Both the position numbers and the translations under genes were made by a program. Under the pieces are notes generated by a model. It was not told the origin of the DNA, made no database searches, and saw nothing but the letters and a program-made list of their open reading frames with translations. Source: Candidatus Rifleibacteriota bacterium (GTDB taxonomy: Bacteria > UBP17 > UBA6191 > JACPRK01). Taken from it: a stretch of DNA of 64,000 bases. Shown here piece after piece: positions 25,947 through 39,317 of this stretch (position 1 is the stretch's first letter; each line of letters starts with the position of its first letter). Where the stretch lies: positions 9,678-73,677 of the forward strand of contig JACQZL010000423.1 of NCBI GenBank assembly GCA_016213865.1, read 5' to 3'.

Positions 25947-26169
25947 ACAGAACAGCAAACAGATTTGGAAGAAGAGCGTCCTGGGGAAAACGAGTTGGAA
26001 CCCGGTGGCGTAAAGGGGACGGGCTGGTGAAACGTGAGGAACCGCCCGGGGATCCACAGAGGATCCGAAAACAGAAAAGGAGCTTGGCAGCTAGGGCTCT
26101 CACGGAGCGACAACGGCCGGGAGCCCCGGAATCAGCACTTGTGGAAAGAGTGAAAAAGTCTGGGAATTC

Positions 26170-27588
26170 GTGACTGAATCTGGGCAGATGAACAAGGAAA
26201 ACGAAGGAAAGAGAATCTGGGGAAACCTGCTGGCGTGGCTGCGACAGACGGAAGCGAGCCCGACACTGGAAGCCTACCTGACCGGTACGACCGGCCTCGG
26301 CCGATCCGGAGCACAGCTCACGGTCGAGGTACCCAACGCCTTCGTGCGAGAGAAGCTGACCAGAGAGTACGGCACTCGGATCCAGGCTGGCCTGACAGCC
26401 CTGGACCTGGACGTGAGGGAGATCGTGTACGAGGTCCACGAAGGTCCGACAGCGCCACGAAAAGCAGAGATCTCGGAGCCGGCGACCGCGGTCATCCCCG
26501 GAAACACCGGCAGCGGAGCCAGCAGCGAAGTGCCCGCAGGCAGCCCCGGGCACTCTTCCAACCTGAATCCCGAGTACACCATGGCCAGCTTCATCGTGGG
26601 GAAATCGAATGCCTACCCCCATGCCCTGGCCCGCTCGGTCAGCCTGAGTCCCGGAAAGAACTACAACCCGCTCTATTTCTACGGGGGAGTCGGGCTGGGG
26701 AAGACCCACCTGATGCAGGCGATTGGGCACGAAATCCTGAAGGCCCACCCGAAGGCCCGAGTGCTCTACGTGTCGAGCGAGGTCTTCCACAACGAGTACA
26801 TCGACTACATCCAGAACAAGAAACCGTGGGACCGGTTCCGAAAGAAGTACCGGGATGTCGACTGTCTGCTTCTCGATGACGTCCAGTTCTTCGAATCCGG
26901 CGAGCGCATCCAGGAGGAGTTTTTCCACACCTTCAACGCCCTGCACCAGGCGCGCAAACAGATCGTCCTGACCAGCGACAAGCAGCCTCATCAGCTCCAG
27001 AAAGTGGAGGAACGACTACGTAGCCGATTCGCTTCAGGAGTGGTCGCTGACCTCATCCCCCCCGACCTGGAAATGCGCATCGCGATTCTCAAGTCACGAG
27101 CAGTGGAAGAAGCCGTGGCGATCCCCGACGAGGTGATTCGCTACATCGCGGAACGCGTCTCGAGCAACATTCGCGAGCTGCGGGCCGTCTTCCGGACGGT
27201 CGTGGCCAAGGCAAGCGTCCTGGGGCTCCCCCTTTCGGTGGCCTTGGTCGACGAAACCCTGCGTACGACCACCGGACCCCAGAAACCGCACGAGATCTCG
27301 ATAGGGATGATCCAGGAAGAAGTCTGTCACCAGTTCGAGCTGAGACAGGAAGACCTCATAGGACGGCGGCGGCAACGACGGGTCGTTATCCCGCGGCAGA
27401 TCGCGATGTACCTATGCCGCGAACTGGCCAGCCGCACCCTGATGGAGATCGGCGAGGCCTTCGGCAAGAAGGACCACACGACAGTCCTTCACTCTTGCAC
27501 GAAGGTCGAGGAGAACCTCAAGACAGACCCATCCTTGAACGAGACCGTGGAACGGCTCCGCATCCGAATCCGGGAGAAGCTGGGGTGA
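26170..27588 (+). CDS. dnaA: chromosomal replication initiator DnaA
   Basis: This 472-residue protein has all four DnaA domains. An N-terminal helicase-loading domain covers about 8-90, a linker about 91-130, and the AAA+ domain carries Walker A GGVGLGKT at 172-179 and Walker B LLLDDVQ at 233-239. The C-terminal DNA-binding domain has the family signature in IPRQIAMYLCRELASRTL followed by IGEAFGKKDHTTVLHSC. It melts oriC with ATP. The listed GTG start and the ATG at 26188 are both possible; the ATG puts the conserved Trp nearer the usual position. It is followed directly by recF. Confidence 0.97.
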   Translation: MTESGQMNKENEGKRIWGNLLAWLRQTEASPTLEAYLTGTTGLGRSGAQLTVEVPNAFVREKLTREYGTRIQAGLTALDLDVREIVYEVHEGPTAPRKAEISEPATAVIPGNTGSGASSEVPAGSPGHSSNLNPEYTMASFIVGKSNAYPHALARSVSLSPGKNYNPLYFYGGVGLGKTHLMQAIGHEILKAHPKARVLYVSSEVFHNEYIDYIQNKKPWDRFRKKYRDVDCLLLDDVQFFESGERIQEEFFHTFNALHQARKQIVLTSDKQPHQLQKVEERLRSRFASGVVADLIPPDLEMRIAILKSRAVEEAVAIPDEVIRYIAERVSSNIRELRAVFRTVVAKASVLGLPLSVALVDETLRTTTGPQKPHEISIGMIQEEVCHQFELRQEDLIGRRRQRRVVIPRQIAMYLCRELASRTLMEIGEAFGKKDHTTVLHSCTKVEENLKTDPSLNETVERLRIRIREKLG

Positions 27589-28652
27589 ATGAGGCTTTCG
27601 AGGCTGTCGCTGGCGCACTTCCGCAACTACGCAGGGTTGGAATTCCGTCCAGGACCTGAAGTGAACCTGTTAATTGGAGCAAATGCCCAGGGAAAGACGA
27701 ACCTGCTCGAAGCCATCGCCCTGGTGGCCAGAGGACGATCGGCACGAGTGAGAACCCGTACCGACATCGTTCGCCATGGGCAGATCCACTGCCGTATCGA
27801 CGCCGAGTTCGAAGACGGCCGAGGGTTGCCGCACTCGGTCGGGTTCGGGATCGACAGCAGCGGCGCTCGGCGGATCTCGCTGGACCAGCAGCGGCTCGAA
27901 CGAACCAGCCAGCTCTACGCGACTCTTCCCTGTGTCTTCCAGGAGAGCACGGACCTGGACATCCTCACCGGACCCCCGGCGACCCGGCGAGCCTTTCTGG
28001 ATACCCTCTGTCTGGAGCTGGCAGTGAGCTACCTCGGAGTCTATCTGGAGTATCAAAAGCTGCTGCGAAGCCGGAACGTACTCTTGGTACGGCATCGGCA
28101 CGGGGCAGAGCTGGGCGTAATCGAGGTTCAACTGGCACGCGTGGCTGCACGGCTGGTCCATGACCGCCGGCGGGCCGTCAGCGAACTGGAGCGCACCATT
28201 GTCGAACTTCCCCACGCCGGGGAGGAAGAGAGGATGGACCTGGAGTACCGGCTGGCGTGCGGAGAGACCGTTCCTGCCGCGGCGACGAGCACGCAAGAGC
28301 TCGAAGCCTGGTACCTGCAAAGCTGGCAAACGCGGTTGGACGAAGATCTCCGGCTCCGAACGACGACAGTCGGCCCTCATCGTGACGATCTGTCCATCCG
28401 GTTGGGAGGATGGCCCATCAAGCGAGTGGCTTCACGTGGGCAGCTCAAAGACGTCCTGCTACGCTTGCGGCTGGCCGAAGCGGCAACGATCTCGCAGGTG
28501 CGAGAAGACCCCCCCATCATGTTGCTGGATGATGCCTTCAGTGAGACGGACGAGACGCGCCGCCGTCGGATGACATGCTGGCTGCCGCGCAACACGCAAA
28601 TCTTCCTGACAGGAACGGACGCAAGTCTGGAAAAGGAGTTCGAAGGGTCGGA

Positions 28653-31719
<3,067 letters not shown>

Positions 31720-31765
31720 CCAGACCCTGCGACAGCCTGCCAAGAAGAGAGCGAGGAAGCACTCG

Positions 31766-33133
31766 ATGCGACGATTGGTGGTCGGACCGCCCGCATGGGC
31801 AACGCGGTTGCTCTTCTGGGTGACCTCGCTGGCAACCGTGCTCACCCCGGTTGCCGGGTGGGCCGGTAGCCTGAACGTGCTGACGCTGTTGGACGGCAAA
31901 GAGCTGATCGGCACCGTGCTCACCGAGAAGTTCCAGGTCCAGACACCGTACTGCCTGCTGACGGTGGATCGCGCCAACCTGGGGTCGCTCTTGCTCGATC
32001 CGTCGGGGCAGGGCATCGAAGGCGCGGCCCTGCGTAACGGCGACCGGGTGAGCGGTTTCGTCTTGACCAACCAGATCGACTTCCGGGAGCAGAGCGGCGC
32101 GATCGTTCACCTGCGCAAAGAGAAAGTGAAGAACTTGGCCGTCGAGGTGGCCGGCGGAGAGCACCCTCCCGGCTTGCACCAGTTCCGCTTCAGGAACGGC
32201 GACCTCCTGACCGGGAGGATCACGAACCGAAAGGTGCTGCTGCTCGCGGGCTACGGAACGGTCGAGATCCGCACGGCCGATATCGCTCGCCTCGATATCT
32301 GGGGCGAGATCGAAACCCAGGTGCGGGTCACGCTCTCGAGTGGCAAGCGGGTGGAGGGCCGGATGCGGGACGAGGACCTCTCCGTGGAACTGGAAATCGG
32401 AGGCTCGCTGGCGATCTATCTGGGAAACCTCGCCGGCGTCACCGGCACGAGCTTCGAGAAAAAGGAGACCGGCGGGGCCGGCGGCGAACCCGGAGGGACC
32501 ACCGGGATGGTCTTCCTCGAGGGCGGCGAGTTCCTGATCGGCTCGAACGACGGAGAAGAAGACGAGCGCCCGGCCAGGCGTGTGAGCGTTTCGCCTTTCT
32601 ACATCGATCGTACGGAGGTCACCAACGAGCAGTACCGCCGGTTCGTCCAGGCGACCGGCCATCGCGCGCCTCGCCACTGGAAGCAAGGAAGTTATGCCCC
32701 CGGTACGGGCAACTGGCCGGTGGTGTACGTGACGTGTGTCGACGCGGCCGACTACGCTCGATGGGCGCAGAAGCGCCTGCCCACGGAAGAAGAGTGGGAA
32801 GCGGCGGCCCGTGGGACCGACGGCCGCACCTATCCCTGGGGCGAGTCCTTCGACCCGGAGAACGCCAACTGCAAGGAAAGCGGCCTCGGGACGCCCTCTC
32901 CCGTCGGGAAGTTCAAGGGCGGTGAGAGCCCGTGCGGGGCCCTCGACCTGGCCGGCAACGTCTGGGAGTGGACCGATAGCTGGTATCAGGTCCGAAAATC
33001 CAAGGTCTTCAAGGGGGGCTCATTCCGGGACTCTCGCCAACGGCTGAGGAGTTCCTATCGCTCCAGCTTCAATCCGAACCTGGAGGCCGACGATCTGGGC
33101 TTCCGTTGTGCCCGATCGGCAAGGGGTAGATGA
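31766..33133 (+). CDS. secreted SUMF1/FGE-sulfatase-domain protein between gyrB and gyrA
   Basis: This 455-residue protein has an N-terminal signal or anchor (about 10-32, LLFWVTSLATVLTPVAGWAG). A region of two similar beta-rich units follows at about 38-225 (LTLLDGKELIGTVLTEKFQV and FRNGDLLTGRITNRKVLLLA; both give function-like motifs of short SH3/Sm-type repeats). The C-terminal SUMF1 domain covers about 245-450: GMVFLEGGEFLIGS, FYIDRTEVTNEQYRRFV, RLPTEEEWEAAARG, DLAGNVWEWT, VFKGGSF, LGFRCAR. The cysteines needed for formylglycine formation are absent, so it is not a true sulfatase-activating enzyme. It sits 46 nt after gyrB and three nt before gyrA, an unusual position. Confidence 0.88.
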   Translation: MRRLVVGPPAWATRLLFWVTSLATVLTPVAGWAGSLNVLTLLDGKELIGTVLTEKFQVQTPYCLLTVDRANLGSLLLDPSGQGIEGAALRNGDRVSGFVLTNQIDFREQSGAIVHLRKEKVKNLAVEVAGGEHPPGLHQFRFRNGDLLTGRITNRKVLLLAGYGTVEIRTADIARLDIWGEIETQVRVTLSSGKRVEGRMRDEDLSVELEIGGSLAIYLGNLAGVTGTSFEKKETGGAGGEPGGTTGMVFLEGGEFLIGSNDGEEDERPARRVSVSPFYIDRTEVTNEQYRRFVQATGHRAPRHWKQGSYAPGTGNWPVVYVTCVDAADYARWAQKRLPTEEEWEAAARGTDGRTYPWGESFDPENANCKESGLGTPSPVGKFKGGESPCGALDLAGNVWEWTDSWYQVRKSKVFKGGSFRDSRQRLRSSYRSSFNPNLEADDLGFRCARSARGR

Positions 33134-33136
33134 ACC

Positions 33137-35686
33137 GTGGTGGACACTCTGGCAAGCAACGTCATTCCCGTCCCGATCGAGGACGAGATGAAGGACTCCT
33201 ACATCGATTACGCGATGAGCGTGATCATCAGCCGCGCGCTGCCGGACGCCCGAGACGGGCTCAAGCCCGTGCACCGGCGCATCCTGTACGCGATGCACCG
33301 ACTGGGGCTGGCCAGCAACAAGGCCTACAAGAAGTCCGCGGCGGTGGTCGGCGAGGTCATCGCCAAGTACCATCCTCACGGAGACGCGGCCGTCTACGAC
33401 TCGATGGTGCGCATGGCGCAGGACTTCTCCCTGCGCTACGAGATGGTGGACGGACAGGGCAACTTCGGATCGGTCGACGGCGACCCCCCGGCCGCCTACC
33501 GATACACCGAAGCGCGGCTGACCAAGTTCGCCGAGGAAGTCCTCGAAGACCTGGACAAGCAGACCGTCGACTTCGTCCCGAACTTCGATGAATCCGAACG
33601 AGAGCCGCGGGTCCTTCCCAGCCGTATTCCCACGCTGCTGGTCGACGGGTCGGACGGCATCGCCGTCGGTCTGGCGACCAAGATCCCGCCGCACAACCTC
33701 GGGGAAGTCGTCGACGCGCTGCTGCTCCTCCTGAAAAACAAGGACACGACGATCGACGAGCTCCTCAAGATCGTCAAGGGGCCGGACTTCCCGACAGGAG
33801 CCTTGATTCTGCAAAGCAACGAGATTGCCGAGGCCTACCGGACGGGGCGGGGGCGGGTCGTGGTGCGGGCGCGGGCCGAGATCGAGCCGATGAGCGGGAA
33901 CCGCGAGCGGATCATCGTGAACGAGATCCCGTATCAGGTGAACAAGGCCAAGTTGCTCGAGGACACGGCTGACCTGGTGCGCGACAAGAAGATCGACGGC
34001 ATCACGGACATCCGGGACGAATCGGACCGTCGCGGCATGCGGATCGTCTTCGAGATCCGCCGGGGCGAGAACGCGCAGGTCATCCTGAACCAGCTCTTCA
34101 AGCTGACGCAGTTGCAGACCACGTTCGGCGTCAACATGGTGGCGCTGATCGACAACCGGCCCCTGCAGCTCAACTTGAAGCAGCTCTGCGCCAAGTTCCT
34201 GGAACACCGGCGCGAGGTCGTGACGCGGCGCACGCGGTTCGAGCTGCGCAAGGCCGAAGACCGGTGCCACCTGCTGGAAGGCCTCAAGATCGCCCTGGAC
34301 AACATCGATGCGGTCGTCCAGCTCATCCGCGCGTCGAAGGACCCGGCCGAGGCCCGCGCCGGATTGATGAGCCAGTTCGGCCTCTCCCAGGTGCAGGCCG
34401 ACGCCATCCTCGAGATGCGGCTGCAGCGGCTGACCAGCCTCGAGACCCGCAAGGTCATCGAAGAGCTGGCCGAGGTGCGAAAGACGATCGCCCGGCTCAA
34501 GGAGATCCTCTCGGACATCTCGAAGGTGGAAGAGGTCATCGCTACCGAGTTGAAGGACGTCAAGGCCCGCTTCGGCGACGAGCGCCGCAGCACGTTCATC
34601 GTCGACACCAGTACGTTCGATCCGCGTGACCTGTATGTCGACGAGACGAAGGTCATCACTGTGACCCGGAGCGGCTACATCAAGAGCCTGCCGCTCGACA
34701 CCTACCGAAAACAGCACCGCGGCGGCAAGGGCCTGTCCGGGATGAGCCTCAAGGAAGAAGACTTCGTCGAGAGGACGTTTGCGGCCAACACCTTCGACAT
34801 CCTGATGTTCTTCACGACCCAGGGCAAGTGCTTCGCGGCCAACGTCTTCGACGTCCCCGAAGGGAGCCGCACTTCGAAGGGCCGCTCCATCGCCAACCTC
34901 CTCAGCCTGCGGCCCGACGAGAAGGTGACGGCGATCGTGCCAGTGCAGCGATTCGACACGGGCGAGTTCATCGTGATGGCCACCAAGAAGGGATTGGTCA
35001 AGAGGACGACCCTGGACGAGTACGGGAGCTGCGTTCGGCAGAACGGCATCATCGGACTGAAGTTCGCCAGCGAAGACGACGAGCTGGTGGGCGTGGCCCT
35101 GACCAAGGGCGACAACCACATTGTGCTGGGCTCGGCCCAGGGACAGGCGATCCGCTTCCCCGAGGCGGACCTGACTCGCCCCGACGGGACCCAGGTCGTG
35201 GGCGTCCCGGCCAAGGGCCGCGTCAGTCAGGGAGTGAAGGGATTCACGCTCGAGGATGACGACGAGGTCGTCGGGATGGAGGTCGCAGGCAACGATGCCG
35301 ACTGCCTGCTGGTGGTCACGGAGAACGGCTACGGGAAGCGGACCGAGATGGGGGAGTATCGGGTCCAGAGCCGCGGAGGCAAGGGCGTCATCAACGTCAA
35401 GGTAAATCAGCGCAACGGGCGGGTCGCAGGCTTCCGAGAGGTGGTCGACGACGACGAGGTGATCGTCAGCACTCGCGAGGGGAAGATCATCCGGATCACC
35501 GCGTCGTCGATCTCGAAGATCGGACGCGACACGCAAGGTGTTCGGATCATTGACCTCGGAGAAAACGACAAGGTAATCTCGGTGACCGTCGTCAAACCCG
35601 AGCCTGCCGATGATGGCACCGACCCGGACCAGCAGCAACTGCCTGATCTGGACGGCGGGGTCGCCGAGTTCGAAGAGCCCGAGTGA
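33137..35686 (+). CDS. gyrA: DNA gyrase subunit A
   Basis: This 849-residue protein has the breakage-reunion domain with catalytic Tyr123 (YRYTEAR). The C-terminal beta-pinwheel includes the GyrA box in slightly altered form (QHRGGKG at about 519-525, in place of QRRGGKG). An acidic tail ([10 protein letters not shown]...EFEEPE) ends the protein. The quinolone-resistance region reads [10 protein letters not shown], with Ala84 where E. coli has Ser83. The GTG start lies three nt after the SUMF1 gene. Its TGA overlaps the next ATG. Confidence 0.97.
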   Translation: MVDTLASNVIPVPIEDEMKDSYIDYAMSVIISRALPDARDGLKPVHRRILYAMHRLGLASNKAYKKSAAVVGEVIAKYHPHGDAAVYDSMVRMAQDFSLRYEMVDGQGNFGSVDGDPPAAYRYTEARLTKFAEEVLEDLDKQTVDFVPNFDESEREPRVLPSRIPTLLVDGSDGIAVGLATKIPPHNLGEVVDALLLLLKNKDTTIDELLKIVKGPDFPTGALILQSNEIAEAYRTGRGRVVVRARAEIEPMSGNRERIIVNEIPYQVNKAKLLEDTADLVRDKKIDGITDIRDESDRRGMRIVFEIRRGENAQVILNQLFKLTQLQTTFGVNMVALIDNRPLQLNLKQLCAKFLEHRREVVTRRTRFELRKAEDRCHLLEGLKIALDNIDAVVQLIRASKDPAEARAGLMSQFGLSQVQADAILEMRLQRLTSLETRKVIEELAEVRKTIARLKEILSDISKVEEVIATELKDVKARFGDERRSTFIVDTSTFDPRDLYVDETKVITVTRSGYIKSLPLDTYRKQHRGGKGLSGMSLKEEDFVERTFAANTFDILMFFTTQGKCFAANVFDVPEGSRTSKGRSIANLLSLRPDEKVTAIVPVQRFDTGEFIVMATKKGLVKRTTLDEYGSCVRQNGIIGLKFASEDDELVGVALTKGDNHIVLGSAQGQAIRFPEADLTRPDGTQVVGVPAKGRVSQGVKGFTLEDDDEVVGMEVAGNDADCLLVVTENGYGKRTEMGEYRVQSRGGKGVINVKVNQRNGRVAGFREVVDDDEVIVSTREGKIIRITASSISKIGRDTQGVRIIDLGENDKVISVTVVKPEPADDGTDPDQQQLPDLDGGVAEFEEPE

Positions 35687-36048
35687 TGTCCGAGAGTCCC
35701 GGAACCGACACGCCGCTCCTCGAGATGCCCGAGGCCGCGGGCGACAGGGCCCCGGCGCCGCCTCCGGCAGCGATCTCCAGCGGCGTGTTCCAGTTCCTCT
35801 TCATCACCGGCTGCATCGTGCTCTTCGTGCTCATCTCCAAGCTGTACCTGGACCAGTACATCGAGATCCGGAAACTGGAGCAGAAGCTGGAGCAGGAAAA
35901 GGCCCGGGTCGTCGAGGCCGGGCAAGAGATCGACCGTCTGACCCAGGAGCTCGAGTTCCTCAAGACCGACGAGGGAGTCGAGAAGGTCGCCCGAGAGAAG
36001 CTCAAGATGGTGAAGCCCGACGAGGTCATCATCGTTCCCGTGAACTGA
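35686..36048 (+). CDS. septum formation initiator, FtsB/DivIC-like
   Basis: This 120-residue bitopic protein has a Pro/Ala-rich cytoplasmic leader, a membrane helix (FQFLFITGCIVLFVLISKLYL, about 36-56), a coiled coil (about 60-95, KLEQKLEQEKARVVEAGQ) and a FtsB/DivIC-type end (LKTDEGVEKVAREKLKMVKPDEVIIV). It is a candidate for the FtsQ-FtsB-FtsL divisome bridge. The ATG overlaps the gyrA stop as TGATG; a GTG three nt earlier is also possible. The coupling to gyrA is unusual. Confidence 0.88.
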   Translation: MSESPGTDTPLLEMPEAAGDRAPAPPPAAISSGVFQFLFITGCIVLFVLISKLYLDQYIEIRKLEQKLEQEKARVVEAGQEIDRLTQELEFLKTDEGVEKVAREKLKMVKPDEVIIVPVN

Positions 36049-36059
36049 CAGGGGTCCCT

Positions 36060-38174
36060 ATGGAGCTACGGATACCGTTGCTGGTGGCCCTGATCGCTCT
36101 CGCGGCCGCGGGGTGTGCCGAGAACACCAGCGACCCGTTCAGCGCCAACCTGATCGCTCGGCTGCCAATCGTGGTCACCGATCCGGCAAACGGTGCCCAG
36201 AGCGTGGACGTGCGCAAGGTCATCGTCATCAGCTTCCCCGCGGACGTCGACCAGACGACCCTGAAGGAAGAAAACTTGATCCTGCAGGAGGGCTCCCGCA
36301 CGGTCGCCCACACGGCCACGGTCGATCGGTCTTTCACGTTCGACGCCGGAAGACGCGAGGTGTCGATCTTCCCGCGGGTGGCCCTGAAACCGAACACGTC
36401 CTACCAGGTGATCGTCCAGGGAGTCCGCACGACAGGCCAGGCCCCGTTCGAGACGACCGCGATCCTCTTCTCGACCGGGTCGGTTTCGCAGCCACCGACA
36501 GTGCGGGGCCAGCTCCGCGACACGCAGAACAGGCTGCGGCCCCTGGCCGACGCGGCCTCCGTCGATCCCCGAAGCTCCATCGAGCTGACCTTTAGCCGGG
36601 CGATGGACCCGAGCTCGGTCACCAGCGCGTTCAGCATTCTGCCACGGGTCGTCGGGACCTTCAGCATGGACACCAACAATACGCGGCTGGTCTTCACGCA
36701 CCCGGACAACGCCTTCCCTCTGGGGCAGACCTTCACCGTGATGGTCCTGGCAAGTGCCTTCGATGCCAGCGCCGAGCACGTCTCGCTGGGTACCAACTTC
36801 ATCGCGCGCTTCTCGACGCCGGCAGTTGGGTTGTTCCAGGTGGTCTCCAGCGAGCCGGCCCAGCAGACCCCTCCGGCCCAGGCCCAAGCGGATACCCCGG
36901 TCCGGCTGGTCTTCGGCGAACCCGTCGACGTCACCAGTGCCCGCCAGAACATCCAGTTCACGCCGGCCACGGCAAGCCCGGTGCTCACGTTCACCAACAG
37001 CAACCAGGTTGTCCTGATCACCCACGCCAACATCGCGGCCGGCACCGCCGTCACCGTCACCGTCAGCCGCAACCTCCTCAACAGCGTCGGGGTGCCGCTC
37101 GGGCAGGCCACAGGCGGGCGCGACTTCGTCCTCAACTACACGATCGAGAGCACGCCGCCCAAGCTGACGGACAGCAACCCGACCGTGCCGGCCAACGATC
37201 AGCGCAACGTGGCGCCGAACACGACGATCACGTTCAACTTCAACGAGCGACTCGACCCGAACACGGTCAACCCCAGCACCTTCACCGTGACGCGCGGCGG
37301 GAACGCCATCGCCGGGACGGTCAGGCTCTCTCCCAGCGGGCAGAGCGTCATCTTCACCCCGTCGACGACGATCCAGGCCGATCCCAACCCGGTCGTGGCG
37401 ACGGCCACGACGGGAATCCGGGACCTGGGCGGCACGGCCGTGGCGACGTCCATCAGCATCTCGTTCTTCATCGACAGCACCGGTCCGGCGCTGGCTTTCA
37501 CGGACCCGGCGGACGGCTCGACCGAGGTCGCGGTCAATCGCTTCCAGACGCAGCCGATCGTGGTGGACTTCTCGGAGGCGGTCGATCAGGCAGCGACCCG
37601 GCGAGGCTTCTCGATCTCGCCGTCGCGCGCAACGACTCGTACCGGCGCAAACGGCGTCATGACCTTCGGGTCGGCCACGCGGATGCTGTACACGACCACG
37701 GCCAACCTCCTGGGCAACACGCAGTACACCGTGAGGCTCTCGACCCAGGACCTGGCGGGCAACCCGACGCCGGCCCCGCTCACCTTCGCCTTCACCACGG
37801 ACGCGACTCCTCCCCAGGTGAACACCGGCACGCTGCAACCCGCTCCGGGGGCGTTGAACCAGCCCCGCCAGCCCCTCGTCCGGATCGAGTTCACCGAGCT
37901 GATGGACACCGGCACGGTCAAGAACGCCTTCAGCCTGACCAGCCTCGGCCAGACGTTTGGCAGCACGAGCGGGACCTTTGTGTTCGGAGAGTCGGGCGGC
38001 ACGCCTCGACGCACCGTGATGACCTACACGCTCAACGTGGGTGTTCAACTTCCCGCGAATGCGGTCGTGAACATCAACCTGGCTCCTCCGGGTCTGGGTC
38101 TGACGAACGCCTCGGACCTGGGGCTCAACCAGTTGCCCACCGCTTTCTTGTCGACGTTCAGCACGGCGCCGTGA
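36060..38174 (+). CDS. lipoprotein with multiple Ig-like (Big_5/SwmB) domains
   Basis: This protein of about 704 residues has a signal peptide with lipobox AAGC near residue 19. About six repeated Ig-like units follow, each starting with a pattern such as DPANGAQSVDVRKVIVISF, NPTVPANDQRNVAPNTTITF or DPADGSTEVAVNRFQTQPIV and including a D..T/V...F stretch for the mature protein's beta-sandwich. No enzyme domain is present. Such proteins are surface or periplasmic structural or adhesive parts. It starts 11 nt after the FtsB-like gene with GGGG before the ATG, so it is probably co-transcribed. Precise role unknown. Confidence 0.85.
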   Translation: MELRIPLLVALIALAAAGCAENTSDPFSANLIARLPIVVTDPANGAQSVDVRKVIVISFPADVDQTTLKEENLILQEGSRTVAHTATVDRSFTFDAGRREVSIFPRVALKPNTSYQVIVQGVRTTGQAPFETTAILFSTGSVSQPPTVRGQLRDTQNRLRPLADAASVDPRSSIELTFSRAMDPSSVTSAFSILPRVVGTFSMDTNNTRLVFTHPDNAFPLGQTFTVMVLASAFDASAEHVSLGTNFIARFSTPAVGLFQVVSSEPAQQTPPAQAQADTPVRLVFGEPVDVTSARQNIQFTPATASPVLTFTNSNQVVLITHANIAAGTAVTVTVSRNLLNSVGVPLGQATGGRDFVLNYTIESTPPKLTDSNPTVPANDQRNVAPNTTITFNFNERLDPNTVNPSTFTVTRGGNAIAGTVRLSPSGQSVIFTPSTTIQADPNPVVATATTGIRDLGGTAVATSISISFFIDSTGPALAFTDPADGSTEVAVNRFQTQPIVVDFSEAVDQAATRRGFSISPSRATTRTGANGVMTFGSATRMLYTTTANLLGNTQYTVRLSTQDLAGNPTPAPLTFAFTTDATPPQVNTGTLQPAPGALNQPRQPLVRIEFTELMDTGTVKNAFSLTSLGQTFGSTSGTFVFGESGGTPRRTVMTYTLNVGVQLPANAVVNINLAPPGLGLTNASDLGLNQLPTAFLSTFSTAP

Positions 38175-38260
38175 GAGCATGCGGCCTGGTAGGGCAACTC
38201 CGAACCAGCGTGCGAAACGACGAACCACGAAAAAACGCGAAGACCCCAAGAGGACCTCTC

Positions 38261-39208
38261 ATGCACACCACCAGTCGCTTCTTTGCCGGCGTTGTCGTCA
38301 TTACAGCCCTGTTGCTCGCCATTGGCCCAGCCCCGGTGCAGGGTTGGGGTTATGAGGGGCACAAGATGATCCTCCGGATCGCCATCGATCTGATGGCCCC
38401 CGGAGAGCGCTCCCTCCTCCTCGAGGAGCGGAACTACGACTCACTCGAGCGCAACGTGCTCCTCCCCGACCGCCTGGCCGCCATGGAACGGAACCGCGGG
38501 AACGAGGGCTCCGAAGGCCCGAATCACTACATCAACACCGAGGACATGCCGTCCAAGCCCTCGGATTACGAGGGCTTCTACAAGGCCGTCCAGGCCGACA
38601 ACCTCAAGACGGGGCGTCTGGTCTCCCGCATCCTCGAGTGCACGGGCTGGCTCGAACGGGCCGGCAAGAAGGACAACCGCGAGGAGTGGCTCCACTGGGC
38701 CGCGTTCCTGGCGCACTACGTCGGTGACGGCCACCAGCCGCTGCACGTGACGGCCAACCACGACGGCCGGCATACCGGCAACCCGGTCGATCTCCAGGAC
38801 CCCGACGGTGTCTCCGTTCACATCCGCTACGAGTCGGGCCTCGTGAACAACTACAAGCAGGAGCTGGAATCTCGCGCGCGTGATCTAGCCGCTCTCTACC
38901 TGGGCACGAACGGCGGCCTCCAGGCCGAGGCCGAGCGGTTCAAGGCCGATCCCCGCTCCTACGTCTGCTCGTTCGCCTGGGGGGCCCACGAACATGTGGC
39001 GAAGATCCTCGACGCCGACAACCGGATCACCGGCCGGCGCGCCAACTATTCGATGAAGAAGGGCCGCTACTACGAAAGGCTCTACAAGGAACTGGGAGAG
39101 CTGACGGCCCAGCAGCTTGCGCGTGCCTCGATCGCCGCCGCGGCGATCTGGTACAACGCCACCCACGGCGGGGTGCTGACGAACCCGGACACGGTTTTGA
39201 AGCCGTAG
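38261..39208 (+). CDS. secreted S1/P1 nuclease or zinc-dependent phospholipase C-like hydrolase
   Basis: This protein of about 315 residues has a signal peptide (ALLLAIGPAPVQG) and a mature end starting WGYEGHKM. In the P1 nuclease/phospholipase C fold the mature N-terminal Trp and the following His bind zinc. Further ligand motifs are LPDRL, NHYINTED and HYVGDGHQPLHV followed by NHDG. The HIRYES segment replaces the usual NLH..WD of plant-type nucleases. The ATG has GAGG eight nt upstream. The neighbour downstream is cti, whose substrate is free fatty acid or phospholipid, so a phospholipase role deserves thought. The sequence does not decide between nuclease and lipase. Confidence 0.82.
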   Translation: MHTTSRFFAGVVVITALLLAIGPAPVQGWGYEGHKMILRIAIDLMAPGERSLLLEERNYDSLERNVLLPDRLAAMERNRGNEGSEGPNHYINTEDMPSKPSDYEGFYKAVQADNLKTGRLVSRILECTGWLERAGKKDNREEWLHWAAFLAHYVGDGHQPLHVTANHDGRHTGNPVDLQDPDGVSVHIRYESGLVNNYKQELESRARDLAALYLGTNGGLQAEAERFKADPRSYVCSFAWGAHEHVAKILDADNRITGRRANYSMKKGRYYERLYKELGELTAQQLARASIAAAAIWYNATHGGVLTNPDTVLKP

Positions 39209-39317
39209 AGCAGCCGAGTTGGTGTCCGAGCGTGCCCCTCGTGTGACGTCGGTGCTACCCTCTGGTAGGTTGCCTCGAACGAAGCAGCCGTTGGTAGGAG
39301 TGGAAGGACAAGGACCC

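Larger units (their letters stand above)
25700..26169. other. oriC: candidate oriC between rpmH and dnaA
   Basis: This non-coding gap between divergent rpmH and dnaA is the most likely replication origin. Gene orientation switches here from leftward to rightward. Degenerate DnaA-box-like 9-mers are at 25929-25937 (complement TTTTCCACG), 25982-25990 (TTTTCCCCA), 26050-26058 (GATCCACAG region; GGATCCACA from 26049) and 26140-26148 (complement CTTTCCACA). None is a perfect TTATCCACA. An A-rich stretch lies at 25932-25980. The call rests on synteny and weak boxes; skew was not computed. Confidence 0.5.

Noticed and set aside
31766..33133. True formylglycine-generating enzyme
   Set aside because: The fold matches but the active-site cysteines are missing in the C-terminal core.
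33020..35638. 872-codon open frame opposite gyrA
   Set aside because: Antisense shadow of gyrA; composition is an artefact of codon bias.
36066..38249. 727-codon Arg-rich frame opposite the Ig-like lipoprotein
   Set aside because: Shadow of a well-supported lipoprotein gene with signal peptide and repeats.
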